Origin: Mycolicibacterium porcinum
GTDB lineage: Bacteria; Actinomycetota; Actinomycetes; Mycobacteriales; Mycobacteriaceae
Assembly: GCA_001942045.1 (NCBI GenBank)
Contig: MSTD01000004.1
Coordinates: 45,507 to 109,506 of the forward strand
Length of the DNA: 64,000 bases
Reading direction: 5' to 3'
Shown here: positions 54,497-63,547 of the stretch, piece by piece
Position numbering within the stretch: the first letter of the stretch is position 1
Layout: the number at the start of each line of letters is the position of its first letter
Translations under genes and position numbers: made by a program
Notes under the pieces: generated by a model
What the model was told of the DNA's origin: nothing
The model's input: only the letters and a program-made list of their open reading frames with translations
Database searches by the model: none

Positions 54497-54979
54497 TCAC
54501 AGCAGGCGCGCGAGCCGCAACCGGTTGATCTTGGCCAACTCGTCGCGCATCACCGTGCGCTCGGTTTCCGCGTCGTTCGACAGCCGCCCGGTGAGAATGC
54601 CCAGCAAGTCCTCCGCCGACCGCCCGCTGGCGCACACCAGGTACACGTAGCCGAACTTCTCCTCGTAGGCCCGGTTTTTCGCGGCGAGTTCGGCCCGGAG
54701 TGCGGCACCGGCGGTGGCCATGCCGGCCTGCTCCCGCACCGCGGACGGGTTGTCCGGGCGGTCCCCGATGCGTGGGTGGCCGTCGAGGGCGGCGTCGATC
54801 TCGACGTCGGGCAACGTCGCCACCACCTGGTCCGCCTGGTCGAGCAACTCGTCGAGGTCGGCGAACGGCCCGCGAGCCTGCAGTTGATGGCTCCAGGCCG
54901 GTGATGAGCACACCGACGACAACAGCTGCAGCTGCTGTCGCCGGTCGAGTCGGTTGAACTCTTCGATCGATCCCGCCAT
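54497..54979 (-). CDS. 2-Oxo-4-hydroxy-4-carboxy-5-ureidoimidazoline (OHCU) decarboxylase
   Basis: A 160-residue OHCU decarboxylase, the third urate-degradation enzyme, yielding (S)-allantoin. DGHPRIGD contains the catalytic His, and NRAYEEKFGYVYLVCASGRSAEDLL holds the conserved Glu/Phe substrate pocket. The remaining helices match the family. ATG at 54979. It is convergent with urate oxidase (7 bp between stops) and lies 5 nt downstream of the PPOX gene, so its expression depends on the leftward promoter rather than the urate operon promoter. Confidence 0.95.
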   Translation of the reverse strand: MAGSIEEFNRLDRRQQLQLLSSVCSSPAWSHQLQARGPFADLDELLDQADQVVATLPDVEIDAALDGHPRIGDRPDNPSAVREQAGMATAGAALRAELAAKNRAYEEKFGYVYLVCASGRSAEDLLGILTGRLSNDAETERTVMRDELAKINRLRLARLL

Positions 54980-54984
54980 CGGCG

Positions 54985-55365
54985 CTAGGACGCCCGCAGT
55001 TCCAGCCCGACGTTCTTCTCCATGCCGCCGCGCAGTTTGGAGAAGAAGTTGAAGACTTTGCCGATCAACCCGTAACGCCTGCCGATGCCGTCGTAGATCT
55101 CGCCGTTGTGCGACGGGTCGAGGACGGCGGCGGTGGCCTCGACGGCCTCGCTCTTGGGGTTGCCTCGCATGTCGCACACCGCGACGGTGACTCTCGGGGT
55201 GTTGCGGATCCGCTTGACCTTCCACGAGTCCGCCTCGGTGATCACCAAAAGGCGATCACCGTCAGGCACCGCCCAGATCGGGGTCGGCTTGGGCCGCCCG
55301 TCCTTGGTGAAGGTGGTGAGCAGAACGTAGTTGGCCTTGGCGACATCGGCGAAGGTGGGAGCCAT
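54985..55365 (-). CDS. PPOX-class F420-dependent oxidoreductase (Rv2061c-like)
   Basis: A 126-residue split-barrel flavin/deazaflavin protein. The core LTTFTKDGRPKPTPIWAV and VITEADSWKVKRIRNTPRV strands and the DMRGNPKSEAVEATA turn are typical of the F420-binding pyridoxamine-oxidase-like group. ATG at 55365 has TAGATT 7 nt upstream (leaderless). As in M. tuberculosis (Rv2061c–cobN), it is next to cobN. The substrate is unknown. It is coupled with the OHCU decarboxylase downstream. Confidence 0.93.
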   Translation of the reverse strand: MAPTFADVAKANYVLLTTFTKDGRPKPTPIWAVPDGDRLLVITEADSWKVKRIRNTPRVTVAVCDMRGNPKSEAVEATAAVLDPSHNGEIYDGIGRRYGLIGKVFNFFSKLRGGMEKNVGLELRAS

Positions 55366-55462
55366 GACGCCCAATCTAGGCCAACACGCCCGCGACCGTT
55401 GACTCTGCGTACCGGGAGGAAAACTGCGAGAACGGTGAGCCCTGGCCGCAGCGTCGACGCTG

Positions 55463-58400
55463 TCAGCCCTCGAGCTCGCCCTCGGTTTCCAGCAGGACCT
55501 GGCGCAGTCCGTCCAGGGTGGCCGGCTCGGGCTCGGCCCACATCCCGCGGCCCGCGGCCTCCAGCAGCCGTTCGGCCATGCCGTGCAACGCCCACGGATT
55601 GGATTCGGACATGAACTTGCGGTTCTCGTCGTCGAGCACGTATTCAGCCGAAAGCCGTTCGTACATCCAGTCCGCCATCACGTGTGCGGTGGCGTCGTAG
55701 CCGAAGAGATAGTCGACGGTGGCGGCCATCTCGAACGCGCCCTTGTAGCCGTGCCTGCGCATCGCGGTGATCCAGCGCGGGTTGACCACCCTGGCCCGGA
55801 ACACCCGATTGGTCTCCTCCGACAGCGTGCGGGTGCGCACCGCGTCGGGGCGGGTGTTGTCGCCGATGTAGGCCGCCGGCGCCTGGCCGGTCAGCGCGCG
55901 CACGGTGGCGACCATCCCTCCGTGGTACTGGAAGTAATCGTCGGAGTCGGCGATGTCGTGTTCGCGGGTATCGGTGTTCTTGGCCGCCACCGCGATTCGC
56001 CGGTAGGCCCGGTTCATGTCATCGGCCGCGGGTGCACCGTCGAGTCCGCGGCCGTAGGCGAATCCACCCCAGGCGGTGTACACCTCGGCCAGGTCGGCGT
56101 CGTCACGCCAGTTGCGGCTGTCGATCAACTGCAGCAGGCCCGCTCCGTAAGTCCCCGGCTTGGAACCGAAAATCCTCGTGGTGGCCCGCCGTTGATCGCC
56201 ATGTTCGGCGAGGTCGACCTGGGCGTGGGCGCGCACGTAGTTGTCCTCGGCCGATTCGTCGAGGCCCGCCACGAGTGCCACCGCGTCGTCGAGCATGGTG
56301 ACCACGTGCGGGAACGCGTCCCGGAAAAACCCGGAGATACGCACCGTCACGTCGATGCGGGGCCGGCCGAGTTCAGCCAGGTCGATCGGCTCCAGGTTGA
56401 CCACGCGGCGCGAGGCGTCATCCCAGACCGGCCGCACGCCGAGCAGGGCGAGCACCTCGGCGATGTCGTCGCCTGCGGTACGCATGGCCGAGGTGCCCCA
56501 TACGGACAGGCCGACCGACTGTGGCCAGCGGCCGTAATCGGTGCGGTAGCGGTCCAGCAGTGAATCGGCCATCGCCACACCGGTTTCCCAGGCCAGCCGG
56601 GATGGAACTGCCTTGGGGTCCACCGAATAGAAGTTGCGTCCGGTGGGCAGCACGTTGACCAGGCCGCGCAACGGCGATCCGGACGGCCCCGAGGCGATAA
56701 AGCCGCCGGCCAGCGCGCGAAGCACCTGATCGATCTCGCATTCCGTTCCGGCCAGCCGAGGCACCACCTCGGTGGCGGCGAACCGCAGGATGCGGGCCAC
56801 CTCAGGGTTCTCGGTGATGCGGTCCACAGCCCCTGTGTCCCAACTGAATTCCTGCAGAGCGGCCACCAGTTCGCGGGCACCGGCCTCGGCGGCGTCGACG
56901 GCCGCGCGATCATCACTGCCGTCTTCGGTAAGGCCCAGGGCCTGACGCAGCCCGGGCACGGTCTGCTCACCGCCGAACAGCTGCCGGGCCCGCAGGATGG
57001 CCAGCACCAGGTCGAGTTCGCCTTCCCCCGTGGGCTTCTGCCCCAAGATGTGCAGGCCGTCGCGAATCTGAACATCCTTGATCTCACACAGCCAGCCGTC
57101 GACGTGCAGCAGCATGTCGTCGAAGGAATCCTCGTCGGGGCGGTCCTCCAGGCCCAGGTCGTGGTCCATCTTGGCGGCCCGCATCAGCGTCCAGATCTGC
57201 TGGCGGATCGCCGGCAGCTTGCCCGGGTCCAGCGCCGAGACGGTGGAGTGCTCGTCGAGCAGCTGCTCGAGTTTGGCGATGTCCCCGTAGGTTTCGGCGC
57301 GCGCCATCGGTGGGATGAGGTGGTCGATCAGGGTGGCGTGGGCCCGGCGCTTGGCCTGGGTGCCCTCCCCCGGATCGTTGACCAGGAACGGGTAGATCAG
57401 CGGCAGATCGCCGAGCGCCGCGTCGGTGCCGCAGGCCGCGCTCATGCCGAGCGTCTTGCCCGGCAGCCATTCCAGGTTGCCGTGCTTGCCCAGGTGCACC
57501 ACGGCGTCGGCCTTGAACGAACCGGCGAACGACGAGTCCAGCCAGCGGTAGGCGGCCAGGTAGTGGTGGCTGGGCGGTAGGTCAGGGTCGTGGTAGATCG
57601 CCACGGGGTTCTCGCCGAAGCCGCGCGGCGGCTGCACGATCAGCACCACGTTGCCGGCCCGGATGGCCGCGATGACGATCTCACCGTCGGGATCACGGCT
57701 GCGGTCGACGAACAGCTCACCCGGCGGCGGGCCCCAGTGTTCGACGACGGCCTCGGCGAGTTCGGCGGGAAGCGTGGCGAACCAGGCGCGGTAATCCTTG
57801 GCCGGGACCCGAATCGGGTTGGCGGCCAGTGCCTCGTCGGTGAGCCAGTCCGGATCCTGCCCGCCCTTCTCGATCAGCGAGTGGATCAGGGCGTCACCGT
57901 CACCCGAGTCGACGCCCGGGATGTCACCGATGTCGTAACCGGCGTCGCGCATGGCGCGTAGCAGCGCGACCGCGCTGGCCGGGGTGTCCAGGCCGACGGC
58001 GTTGCCGATGCGGGCATGCTTGGTGGGATAGGCCGAAAAGACCACGGCCACCCGCTTTTCCGCGGCCGGGATGGCGCGCAACCGGGCGTGCCGCACGGCC
58101 AGGCCGGCCACCCGCGCGCAACGCTCGGGGTCGGCCACGTAGGAGATCAACCCTTCGGAGTCGATCTCCTTGAAGGAGAACGGCACTGTGATGATTCGGC
58201 CGTCGAATTCGGGCACCGCGACCTGGGTGGCCACGTCCAGCGGCGACATCCCATCGTCGTTGTTGGACCATTGATCCCGCGAACTCGTCAGGCACAGCCC
58301 CTGCAGGATCGGAATATCCAGGGCCGCAAGGTGAGCGACGTTCCAGGAGTCGTCGTTGCCTCCGGCACCGACCGTCGCCGGAGTGGCACCGCCGGCCGCG

Positions 58401-59053
58401 AGCACGGTGGTGACGAGCGCATCGGCGGTACCGAGCAGCTCGAGGAGGTCGGGTTCGGCGGTGCGCAGGGAAGCGCAGAACACCGGCAGGGCCTTACCGC
58501 CGGCCTGTTCGACCGCGTCACACAGCGCCTCGACATAGGCGGTGTTCCCGGCCAGCTGCTGGGCGCGGTAGTAGAGCACCGCGACGGTCGGGCTATCTGC
58601 GCCGGACACCGCGGCGGTTCGATCCAGGACACCCCAGGTCGGAGTCGTCACCGGGGCGGCGAAACCGAACCCGGTCATCAGCAGCGTGTCGGACAAGAAG
58701 GAATGCAGGTTAGCCAGATTCTCCAGACCGCCCTGAGCCAGGTAGATGTGGGTTTGCAGGGCGGCGCCCTGCGGGGCGGTCGAATGCCCCATCAGTTCGG
58801 CGTCGGGCGATTGCTCGCCGCTGACCACCACCGTCGGCAGGCCGCTGGCCACCACGGTGTCGATGCCGTCCTGCCAGGCTCGGTAGCCGCCGAGGATCCG
58901 GATCACGGCGATGTCGGCGCCGTCGAGCAGTTCCTCGAGTTCGCCGGTGACCAGCCGCGACGGGTTGGCCCAGCGGTACCGGGCGCCGCTGGCGCGGGCG
59001 GTGATCAAGTCGGTGTCCGAGGTCGACAGCAGCAGGACGGTGGGAGCTAGCAC
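55463..59053 (-). CDS. cobN: Cobaltochelatase subunit CobN
   Basis: A 1196-residue CobN, the large subunit that inserts cobalt into hydrogenobyrinate diamide in aerobic cobalamin synthesis. The chelatase family motifs include LGKHGNLEWLPGKTLGMS, the NVLPTGRNFYSVDPKAVPS segment and WGTSAMRTAGDDIAEVLALLG near the C-terminal third. GTG at 59053 is chosen because the sequence from there (LAPTVLLLSTSDTDL) matches other mycobacteria. There are no CobS/CobT genes in view. It is separated from cobG by a MoxR-type operon, whereas in M. tuberculosis only a toxin–antitoxin pair lies between. Confidence 0.97.
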   Translation of the reverse strand: MLAPTVLLLSTSDTDLITARASGARYRWANPSRLVTGELEELLDGADIAVIRILGGYRAWQDGIDTVVASGLPTVVVSGEQSPDAELMGHSTAPQGAALQTHIYLAQGGLENLANLHSFLSDTLLMTGFGFAAPVTTPTWGVLDRTAAVSGADSPTVAVLYYRAQQLAGNTAYVEALCDAVEQAGGKALPVFCASLRTAEPDLLELLGTADALVTTVLAAGGATPATVGAGGNDDSWNVAHLAALDIPILQGLCLTSSRDQWSNNDDGMSPLDVATQVAVPEFDGRIITVPFSFKEIDSEGLISYVADPERCARVAGLAVRHARLRAIPAAEKRVAVVFSAYPTKHARIGNAVGLDTPASAVALLRAMRDAGYDIGDIPGVDSGDGDALIHSLIEKGGQDPDWLTDEALAANPIRVPAKDYRAWFATLPAELAEAVVEHWGPPPGELFVDRSRDPDGEIVIAAIRAGNVVLIVQPPRGFGENPVAIYHDPDLPPSHHYLAAYRWLDSSFAGSFKADAVVHLGKHGNLEWLPGKTLGMSAACGTDAALGDLPLIYPFLVNDPGEGTQAKRRAHATLIDHLIPPMARAETYGDIAKLEQLLDEHSTVSALDPGKLPAIRQQIWTLMRAAKMDHDLGLEDRPDEDSFDDMLLHVDGWLCEIKDVQIRDGLHILGQKPTGEGELDLVLAILRARQLFGGEQTVPGLRQALGLTEDGSDDRAAVDAAEAGARELVAALQEFSWDTGAVDRITENPEVARILRFAATEVVPRLAGTECEIDQVLRALAGGFIASGPSGSPLRGLVNVLPTGRNFYSVDPKAVPSRLAWETGVAMADSLLDRYRTDYGRWPQSVGLSVWGTSAMRTAGDDIAEVLALLGVRPVWDDASRRVVNLEPIDLAELGRPRIDVTVRISGFFRDAFPHVVTMLDDAVALVAGLDESAEDNYVRAHAQVDLAEHGDQRRATTRIFGSKPGTYGAGLLQLIDSRNWRDDADLAEVYTAWGGFAYGRGLDGAPAADDMNRAYRRIAVAAKNTDTREHDIADSDDYFQYHGGMVATVRALTGQAPAAYIGDNTRPDAVRTRTLSEETNRVFRARVVNPRWITAMRRHGYKGAFEMAATVDYLFGYDATAHVMADWMYERLSAEYVLDDENRKFMSESNPWALHGMAERLLEAAGRGMWAEPEPATLDGLRQVLLETEGELEG

Positions 59054-59116
59054 CCCCCATTCGTACCGCACCGGCTACCCGCTCAGGGCAGCCGGTGCGG
59101 CACAGCTAGTCAGGGG

Positions 59117-59224
59117 TCAGGGCTGGTTCTCGCCGAAGCGGGCGTGCCACGACTGCCGATACGGCGGGCCGGCCGCAACAACGAGCACCAGGACAACTGC
59201 GGCGAATGCACCGAAGGCAAGCAT
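59117..59224 (-). CDS. Predicted 35-residue membrane peptide upstream of cobN
   Basis: ATG at 59224 is preceded by GAGAGGAG at 6 nt, an unusually good ribosome binding site. The frame encodes MLAFGAFAAVVLVLVVAAG, a single membrane helix, followed by a basic/polar tail ending in ENQP and a TGA at 59117. It lies 63 nt before the cobN start in the same direction, so it is probably co-transcribed. The family is not recognised. A cobalt-transport accessory (CbtB-like) is possible only as a guess, and no histidine-rich C-terminus of CbtB type was seen. Confidence 0.6.
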   Translation of the reverse strand: MLAFGAFAAVVLVLVVAAGPPYRQSWHARFGENQP

Positions 59225-59359
59225 GGATCGCTCCTCTCGTGTATCTGGCTTCGATCCCGATACCAGCGGTCTCGGGTACTTGACCGACGCTACGGGCCGT
59301 CGCGGCGAAAATCCCCTATTTGTAAGGGAGCGAACAGCATTCCGAATCGGTGGCGCAGG
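59225..59359 (-). promoter_or_regulatory. 135-bp region between the moxR operon end and the small membrane gene
   Basis: It must contain the promoter of the small-gene/cobN unit. A short hairpin (CCCGA...TCGGG around 59250–59275) precedes the ribosome binding site. I checked for a cobalamin riboswitch, but no B12-box-like segment was recognisable. Confidence 0.35.
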
Positions 59360-59830
59360 TCACATTCGATACTTCCCAGTCCATCTCGCCTGGTCGACGA
59401 ATGGGTGCACCACCAGCACGTACAGCACGGCCACCGCGAGCGGAACCAGCAACGGCAGCCAGCGCACCGAGACCGGCACCAGCGCCGCGGCCAGCACGGC
59501 CACGCTGAACCCGACCGCGGCAATCATGCTCGGCCCGGTCGTCGTGACCACTCCCGGGATATCCGCGGCATGCCGGATGACCAGATAGGCGGTCGCCGAG
59601 AGGCCTGCCAGCGCGGCGTACGCCGGTGCCGGATCACTGAACGTCAGCCCGGCCGCGGCAGCCAACACCGCGACGCCGGCGGCCGGCCTGAAGTACAGCC
59701 CGGCCAGCACCCCGCCCGCGGTCAGGGCCGCGGCCACCAACGCCGGGCCCTCGGCCGGTATCGCCACGGCCGCGGCCATCAGGAACCCGAAGACCGTCGA
59801 GATACTGCGTGGGGCCGGTTGCGCGGACAT
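59360..59830 (-). CDS. Membrane protein, last gene of a moxR operon
   Basis: A 156-residue integral membrane protein with five hydrophobic segments (about 15–145) and no recognised domain. The size and position match Rv3162c in the M. tuberculosis moxR3 locus. It starts 1 nt after the DUF58 stop (TGACATG), so it is translationally coupled to it. Family members probably sit with the DUF58 and DUF4129 proteins in one envelope complex. Confidence 0.85.
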   Translation of the reverse strand: MSAQPAPRSISTVFGFLMAAAVAIPAEGPALVAAALTAGGVLAGLYFRPAAGVAVLAAAAGLTFSDPAPAYAALAGLSATAYLVIRHAADIPGVVTTTGPSMIAAVGFSVAVLAAALVPVSVRWLPLLVPLAVAVLYVLVVHPFVDQARWTGKYRM

Positions 59831-59831
59831 G

Positions 59832-61079
59832 TCACGACCGCCGTCGGTCGTGTCGCTGCCGGTCGGGAACCAGGCGCATCGCATCGGCCAAGGCGCCGTC
59901 ACCCGCCCAGTGCACAACGTCGATGCCGATGGTGCTCATGTCCCGGTACATCGCCGAGCGCTGCAGCGCCCACATCCGGCCGGTCAGGGGATCCAGGTCG
60001 TCCTCGAACGGTGCGCCGTCGAGGACGTCGACCGCGACCACGGTGTGCCGGCGCTTGCACAGTTCGATGAGCGCCAGCGCGAACTCGGTACTCAGCAGGG
60101 TGGAGAACGCCACGACGATGGCACCCGGCGGCACGGCCGCCCGCGGAGCCAGGGTTCCGGTGAGTGTCTCGAATCCGTCGCCGGAGCCCAGCACGGCATC
60201 GAGCACACGGTAGAACTGCCGCCTGCCGATATCGACGCCGAGCCAGCGGGGCCGGTTCCCGCCCAACGCCACGATCCCCGCGCGATCACCGTTGCGCAGC
60301 GCGGTCTGCACCACCTGCGCCGCGCCCCGCGCGATGCGTTCGGTGGCCTGGGTGGCCGGTCCGGGCGCCTGATCGTGGGTGTCGATCAGCACCACGACGT
60401 CGGCACCGCGGTCCGTCAGCCGTTCGGTGACGTGCAACCGGCCACGACGGGCACTGACCGGCCAATTCACGGTGCGCAGCTGATCTCCCGGCACGTAGGG
60501 CCGCACATCTGCATACTCGACGCCGGGCCCGGTGTGCCGCGTCAAGTGGGCGCCGAGCCGGTCCGGCAACTCGGTGCGGGGTATGCCCGTCGACTGCGGC
60601 GCGGCCCGGGGAAACACGTAGATCTCCGCGGAGTCGACGGTGCCGACACCGGCCAGCAGACCGCCCGGGGCGGTCGCCTCGACGGTGGCCCGCACCGGAT
60701 AACGACCCCAGCGGGGCGCGCTCCCCACCACCGTCCGGCGATCGCGCATAGCCTCGGCGGCCACCGTCAGCTCCATCCCCGCCGTTGGTGCGACCATGAG
60801 CGCAGCGGACGCCCCGGTCACCGCTATCGAGACCTGCACCGGCTCGGACTCGAAACACCGCACCACAGCGGGCCGTCCGTTCACCTGAATTCTGGCTATC
60901 GGCCGTTGCCACCACACCGAGCACAGCACCCCGATCATCGGTGCCGCGAAAATCATTAGTTGCCAACGAGATCCGATGACAGCGACCGACAATGCGCCGG
61001 CCACCACGGTGATCAGAGCCTTGGCCAGCGGCGTGGCCCGCCACCGGAGCGGCACGTCGACGGTAGTGGTATCGGACAT
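59832..61079 (-). CDS. DUF58 (VWA-like) domain protein
   Basis: A 415-residue protein with two N-terminal membrane segments (about 20–60) and a DUF58 domain. The signature segment YVPGDQLRTVNWPVSARRGRL lies near residue 205, and the downstream VWA-like region begins VVVLIDTHDQAPG (D-x-x). DUF58 proteins are almost always partners of MoxR AAA+ ATPases and may mediate metal-dependent protein contacts. It lies 4 nt after moxR. Equivalent to Rv3163c by order and length. Confidence 0.92.
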   Translation of the reverse strand: MSDTTTVDVPLRWRATPLAKALITVVAGALSVAVIGSRWQLMIFAAPMIGVLCSVWWQRPIARIQVNGRPAVVRCFESEPVQVSIAVTGASAALMVAPTAGMELTVAAEAMRDRRTVVGSAPRWGRYPVRATVEATAPGGLLAGVGTVDSAEIYVFPRAAPQSTGIPRTELPDRLGAHLTRHTGPGVEYADVRPYVPGDQLRTVNWPVSARRGRLHVTERLTDRGADVVVLIDTHDQAPGPATQATERIARGAAQVVQTALRNGDRAGIVALGGNRPRWLGVDIGRRQFYRVLDAVLGSGDGFETLTGTLAPRAAVPPGAIVVAFSTLLSTEFALALIELCKRRHTVVAVDVLDGAPFEDDLDPLTGRMWALQRSAMYRDMSTIGIDVVHWAGDGALADAMRLVPDRQRHDRRRS

Positions 61080-61083
61080 CGGA

Positions 61084-62054
<971 letters not shown>

Positions 62055-62058
<4 letters not shown>

Positions 62059-62549
62059 AACCGCTCCAATCGTCGCAGGATCTCATCGAGCACGTCCCGC
62101 CCCGGTCCGGGTTGCTCGGCCGCCGCACCCGTACCGATGACGTTGTCGGGATCCACCCACTGCCACAGCTCGGGTCCGAACAGCATCGTGCCCGTCGCGA
62201 CGAACGCTGCGGGATCGGCCGCCTGCCGGTGCCCGGTGGCCGCGGCGAATTCCCGGGCCAGTCGCGGCCGTAGATGCCGATCCCACTGCAAGCGGGTGGT
62301 TTCCGCCCGCTGGATCAGCGAGTCGGTCTGAGATCTCCACTGCTCCAACAGTTCAGCGGCATCGTCGGAAGCGTTTGCGGACACCTCGGAGGTTCCGTCG
62401 TCGCGCAACGCCCAGCGCAGGCTGAACATCAGCACCGCCACCGCCGCCCCGGCGCCCCAAGCCACCCCGCGCCGGTCGGGCATCGACGCCGTCACCACCT
62501 CGACCAGAACCACCACCAGCAGCAGCCCGGCGATGACGGTTCTCTTCAT
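62055..62549 (-). CDS. Small membrane-anchored protein of the moxR operon
   Basis: A 164-residue protein with two N-terminal hydrophobic segments (about 4–20 and 30–47) and a cytosolic helical tail (70–164) rich in Arg, Gln and Trp. No catalytic motif is visible. It overlaps both neighbours by ATGA (62546–62549 and 62055–62058), so it is part of the moxR transcript; equivalent to Rv3165c by position and length. The role is unknown. Confidence 0.85.
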
Positions 62550-63493
62550 GCCAGGCTCCGCAGTTCGGCCAGCACTCGGTGCAACGCCTGGACGGCGGCT
62601 TCGCGGTGAGCCTCGTTCATCACGTGCGGGCTGAACCTGGCCTCGGTGAACAACTCTACGAGTTCGGTTGCGCTGTCTACAGATAACGCGTGGTGCTGCA
62701 CGGCACGGGCGAGTACCTCCGACGGCGTATCCGAGACCAGCGGCACGGCCCCGGGGGCGTGCGCCAGCCCACGTTCCATCGCGAGGTAGCAGGCGATGAT
62801 CGCAGCGCGTGGATCGCGGCTGAGGTCCCCGATCTCGGCCAGACCCAGTTCGGTTGCCCGAGCCAGCCTTTCGGGGCCGCGTGGCACTTGCCGTGGCGTC
62901 GTCCGGATTCCGTCCTGCGACGGCGTCGGGGACTGACCGGCCCGACGAGCCTGCCGGACGACGGCGAACGCCACGACCAGAAGAACGGTGAGCGTCGTCG
63001 CGGCGAGGTAGCCGAAGGCGCTGGGTGCAGACCCGGTGGGATCCGGGGGCCGGATGGGCGGCGCCCCCGGCGGCGGCGTGGGAGCCGGTGTCGCGGACGG
63101 TTCGGGAAGCGGCGGCAGCGGTGTCGCGGTCAGCCGGGCGATCAGGATGAGGATCAGCAGCCAGGCCACCGTCGCAGCAACCGCGAGCAGGGCCCAGCGC
63201 CAGCGCAGCCGAACCCGCAGGCCGCGAAGTTCCAGCCGGCCGATGCCGTCGGCCGCACCGGGTTCGGGCGACGCGCGCGGCGCCGTGATGACCGCGAAGG
63301 CGAACACGGCCAGCCCGACCGTCAGCAGGGCGACGAAGGCGATGAAACTGCCGGGCGAATCGGACCGGGCCGGAGGTGACGCGTGCGCCCCGCCGGGCAG
63401 GTAACCCCGCACGGCAATCACAGCGAGCACCAGGAGCACCAGCACCGTGGCCACGCGTTCCGTCTTCTTGTCGACACCGGGCATCGCCTGCAC
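62546..63493 (-). CDS. DUF4129-containing membrane protein, first gene of the moxR operon
   Basis: A 315-residue protein with three to four membrane segments (near 17–33, 50–70, 95–120 and 165–190) separated by a Pro-rich loop (about 125–160). The C-terminal soluble DUF4129 domain shows DPRAAIIACYLAMERGLA and PSEVLARAVQHHALSVDSATELVELFTEARFSPHVM. DUF4129 is found beside MoxR/DUF58 operons and transglutaminase-like proteins. GTG at 63493 is used; ATG at 63484 is possible. It is divergent from cobG across about 54 bp. Confidence 0.9.
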   Translation of the reverse strand: MQAMPGVDKKTERVATVLVLLVLAVIAVRGYLPGGAHASPPARSDSPGSFIAFVALLTVGLAVFAFAVITAPRASPEPGAADGIGRLELRGLRVRLRWRWALLAVAATVAWLLILILIARLTATPLPPLPEPSATPAPTPPPGAPPIRPPDPTGSAPSAFGYLAATTLTVLLVVAFAVVRQARRAGQSPTPSQDGIRTTPRQVPRGPERLARATELGLAEIGDLSRDPRAAIIACYLAMERGLAHAPGAVPLVSDTPSEVLARAVQHHALSVDSATELVELFTEARFSPHVMNEAHREAAVQALHRVLAELRSLA

Positions 63494-63531
63494 AATCGTC
63501 GCACGAATTCAGGCCGCGGCCAGGAAGTTCC

Positions 63532-63537
63532 TAGAAT
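63532..63537 (+). promoter_or_regulatory. -10 element of cobG
   Basis: TAGAAT lies 10 nt before the cobG ATG, allowing a transcript with a leader of few or no bases. No riboswitch-sized leader is present, so cobG is probably not directly controlled by a cobalamin riboswitch at this promoter. Confidence 0.5.
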
Positions 63538-63547
63538 GGACGCCGAT

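Noticed and set aside
55583..59050. Several plus-strand open frames opposite cobN
   Set aside because: All are mirror frames of cobN with no motif of their own.
59054..59359. Cobalamin riboswitch upstream of cobN
   Set aside because: No B12-box-like sequence or typical long leader was recognised on the minus strand; only a short hairpin is present.
63494..63547. Cobalamin riboswitch before cobG
   Set aside because: The gap is only about 54 bp and holds a -10 hexamer close to the ATG, too short for a riboswitch.
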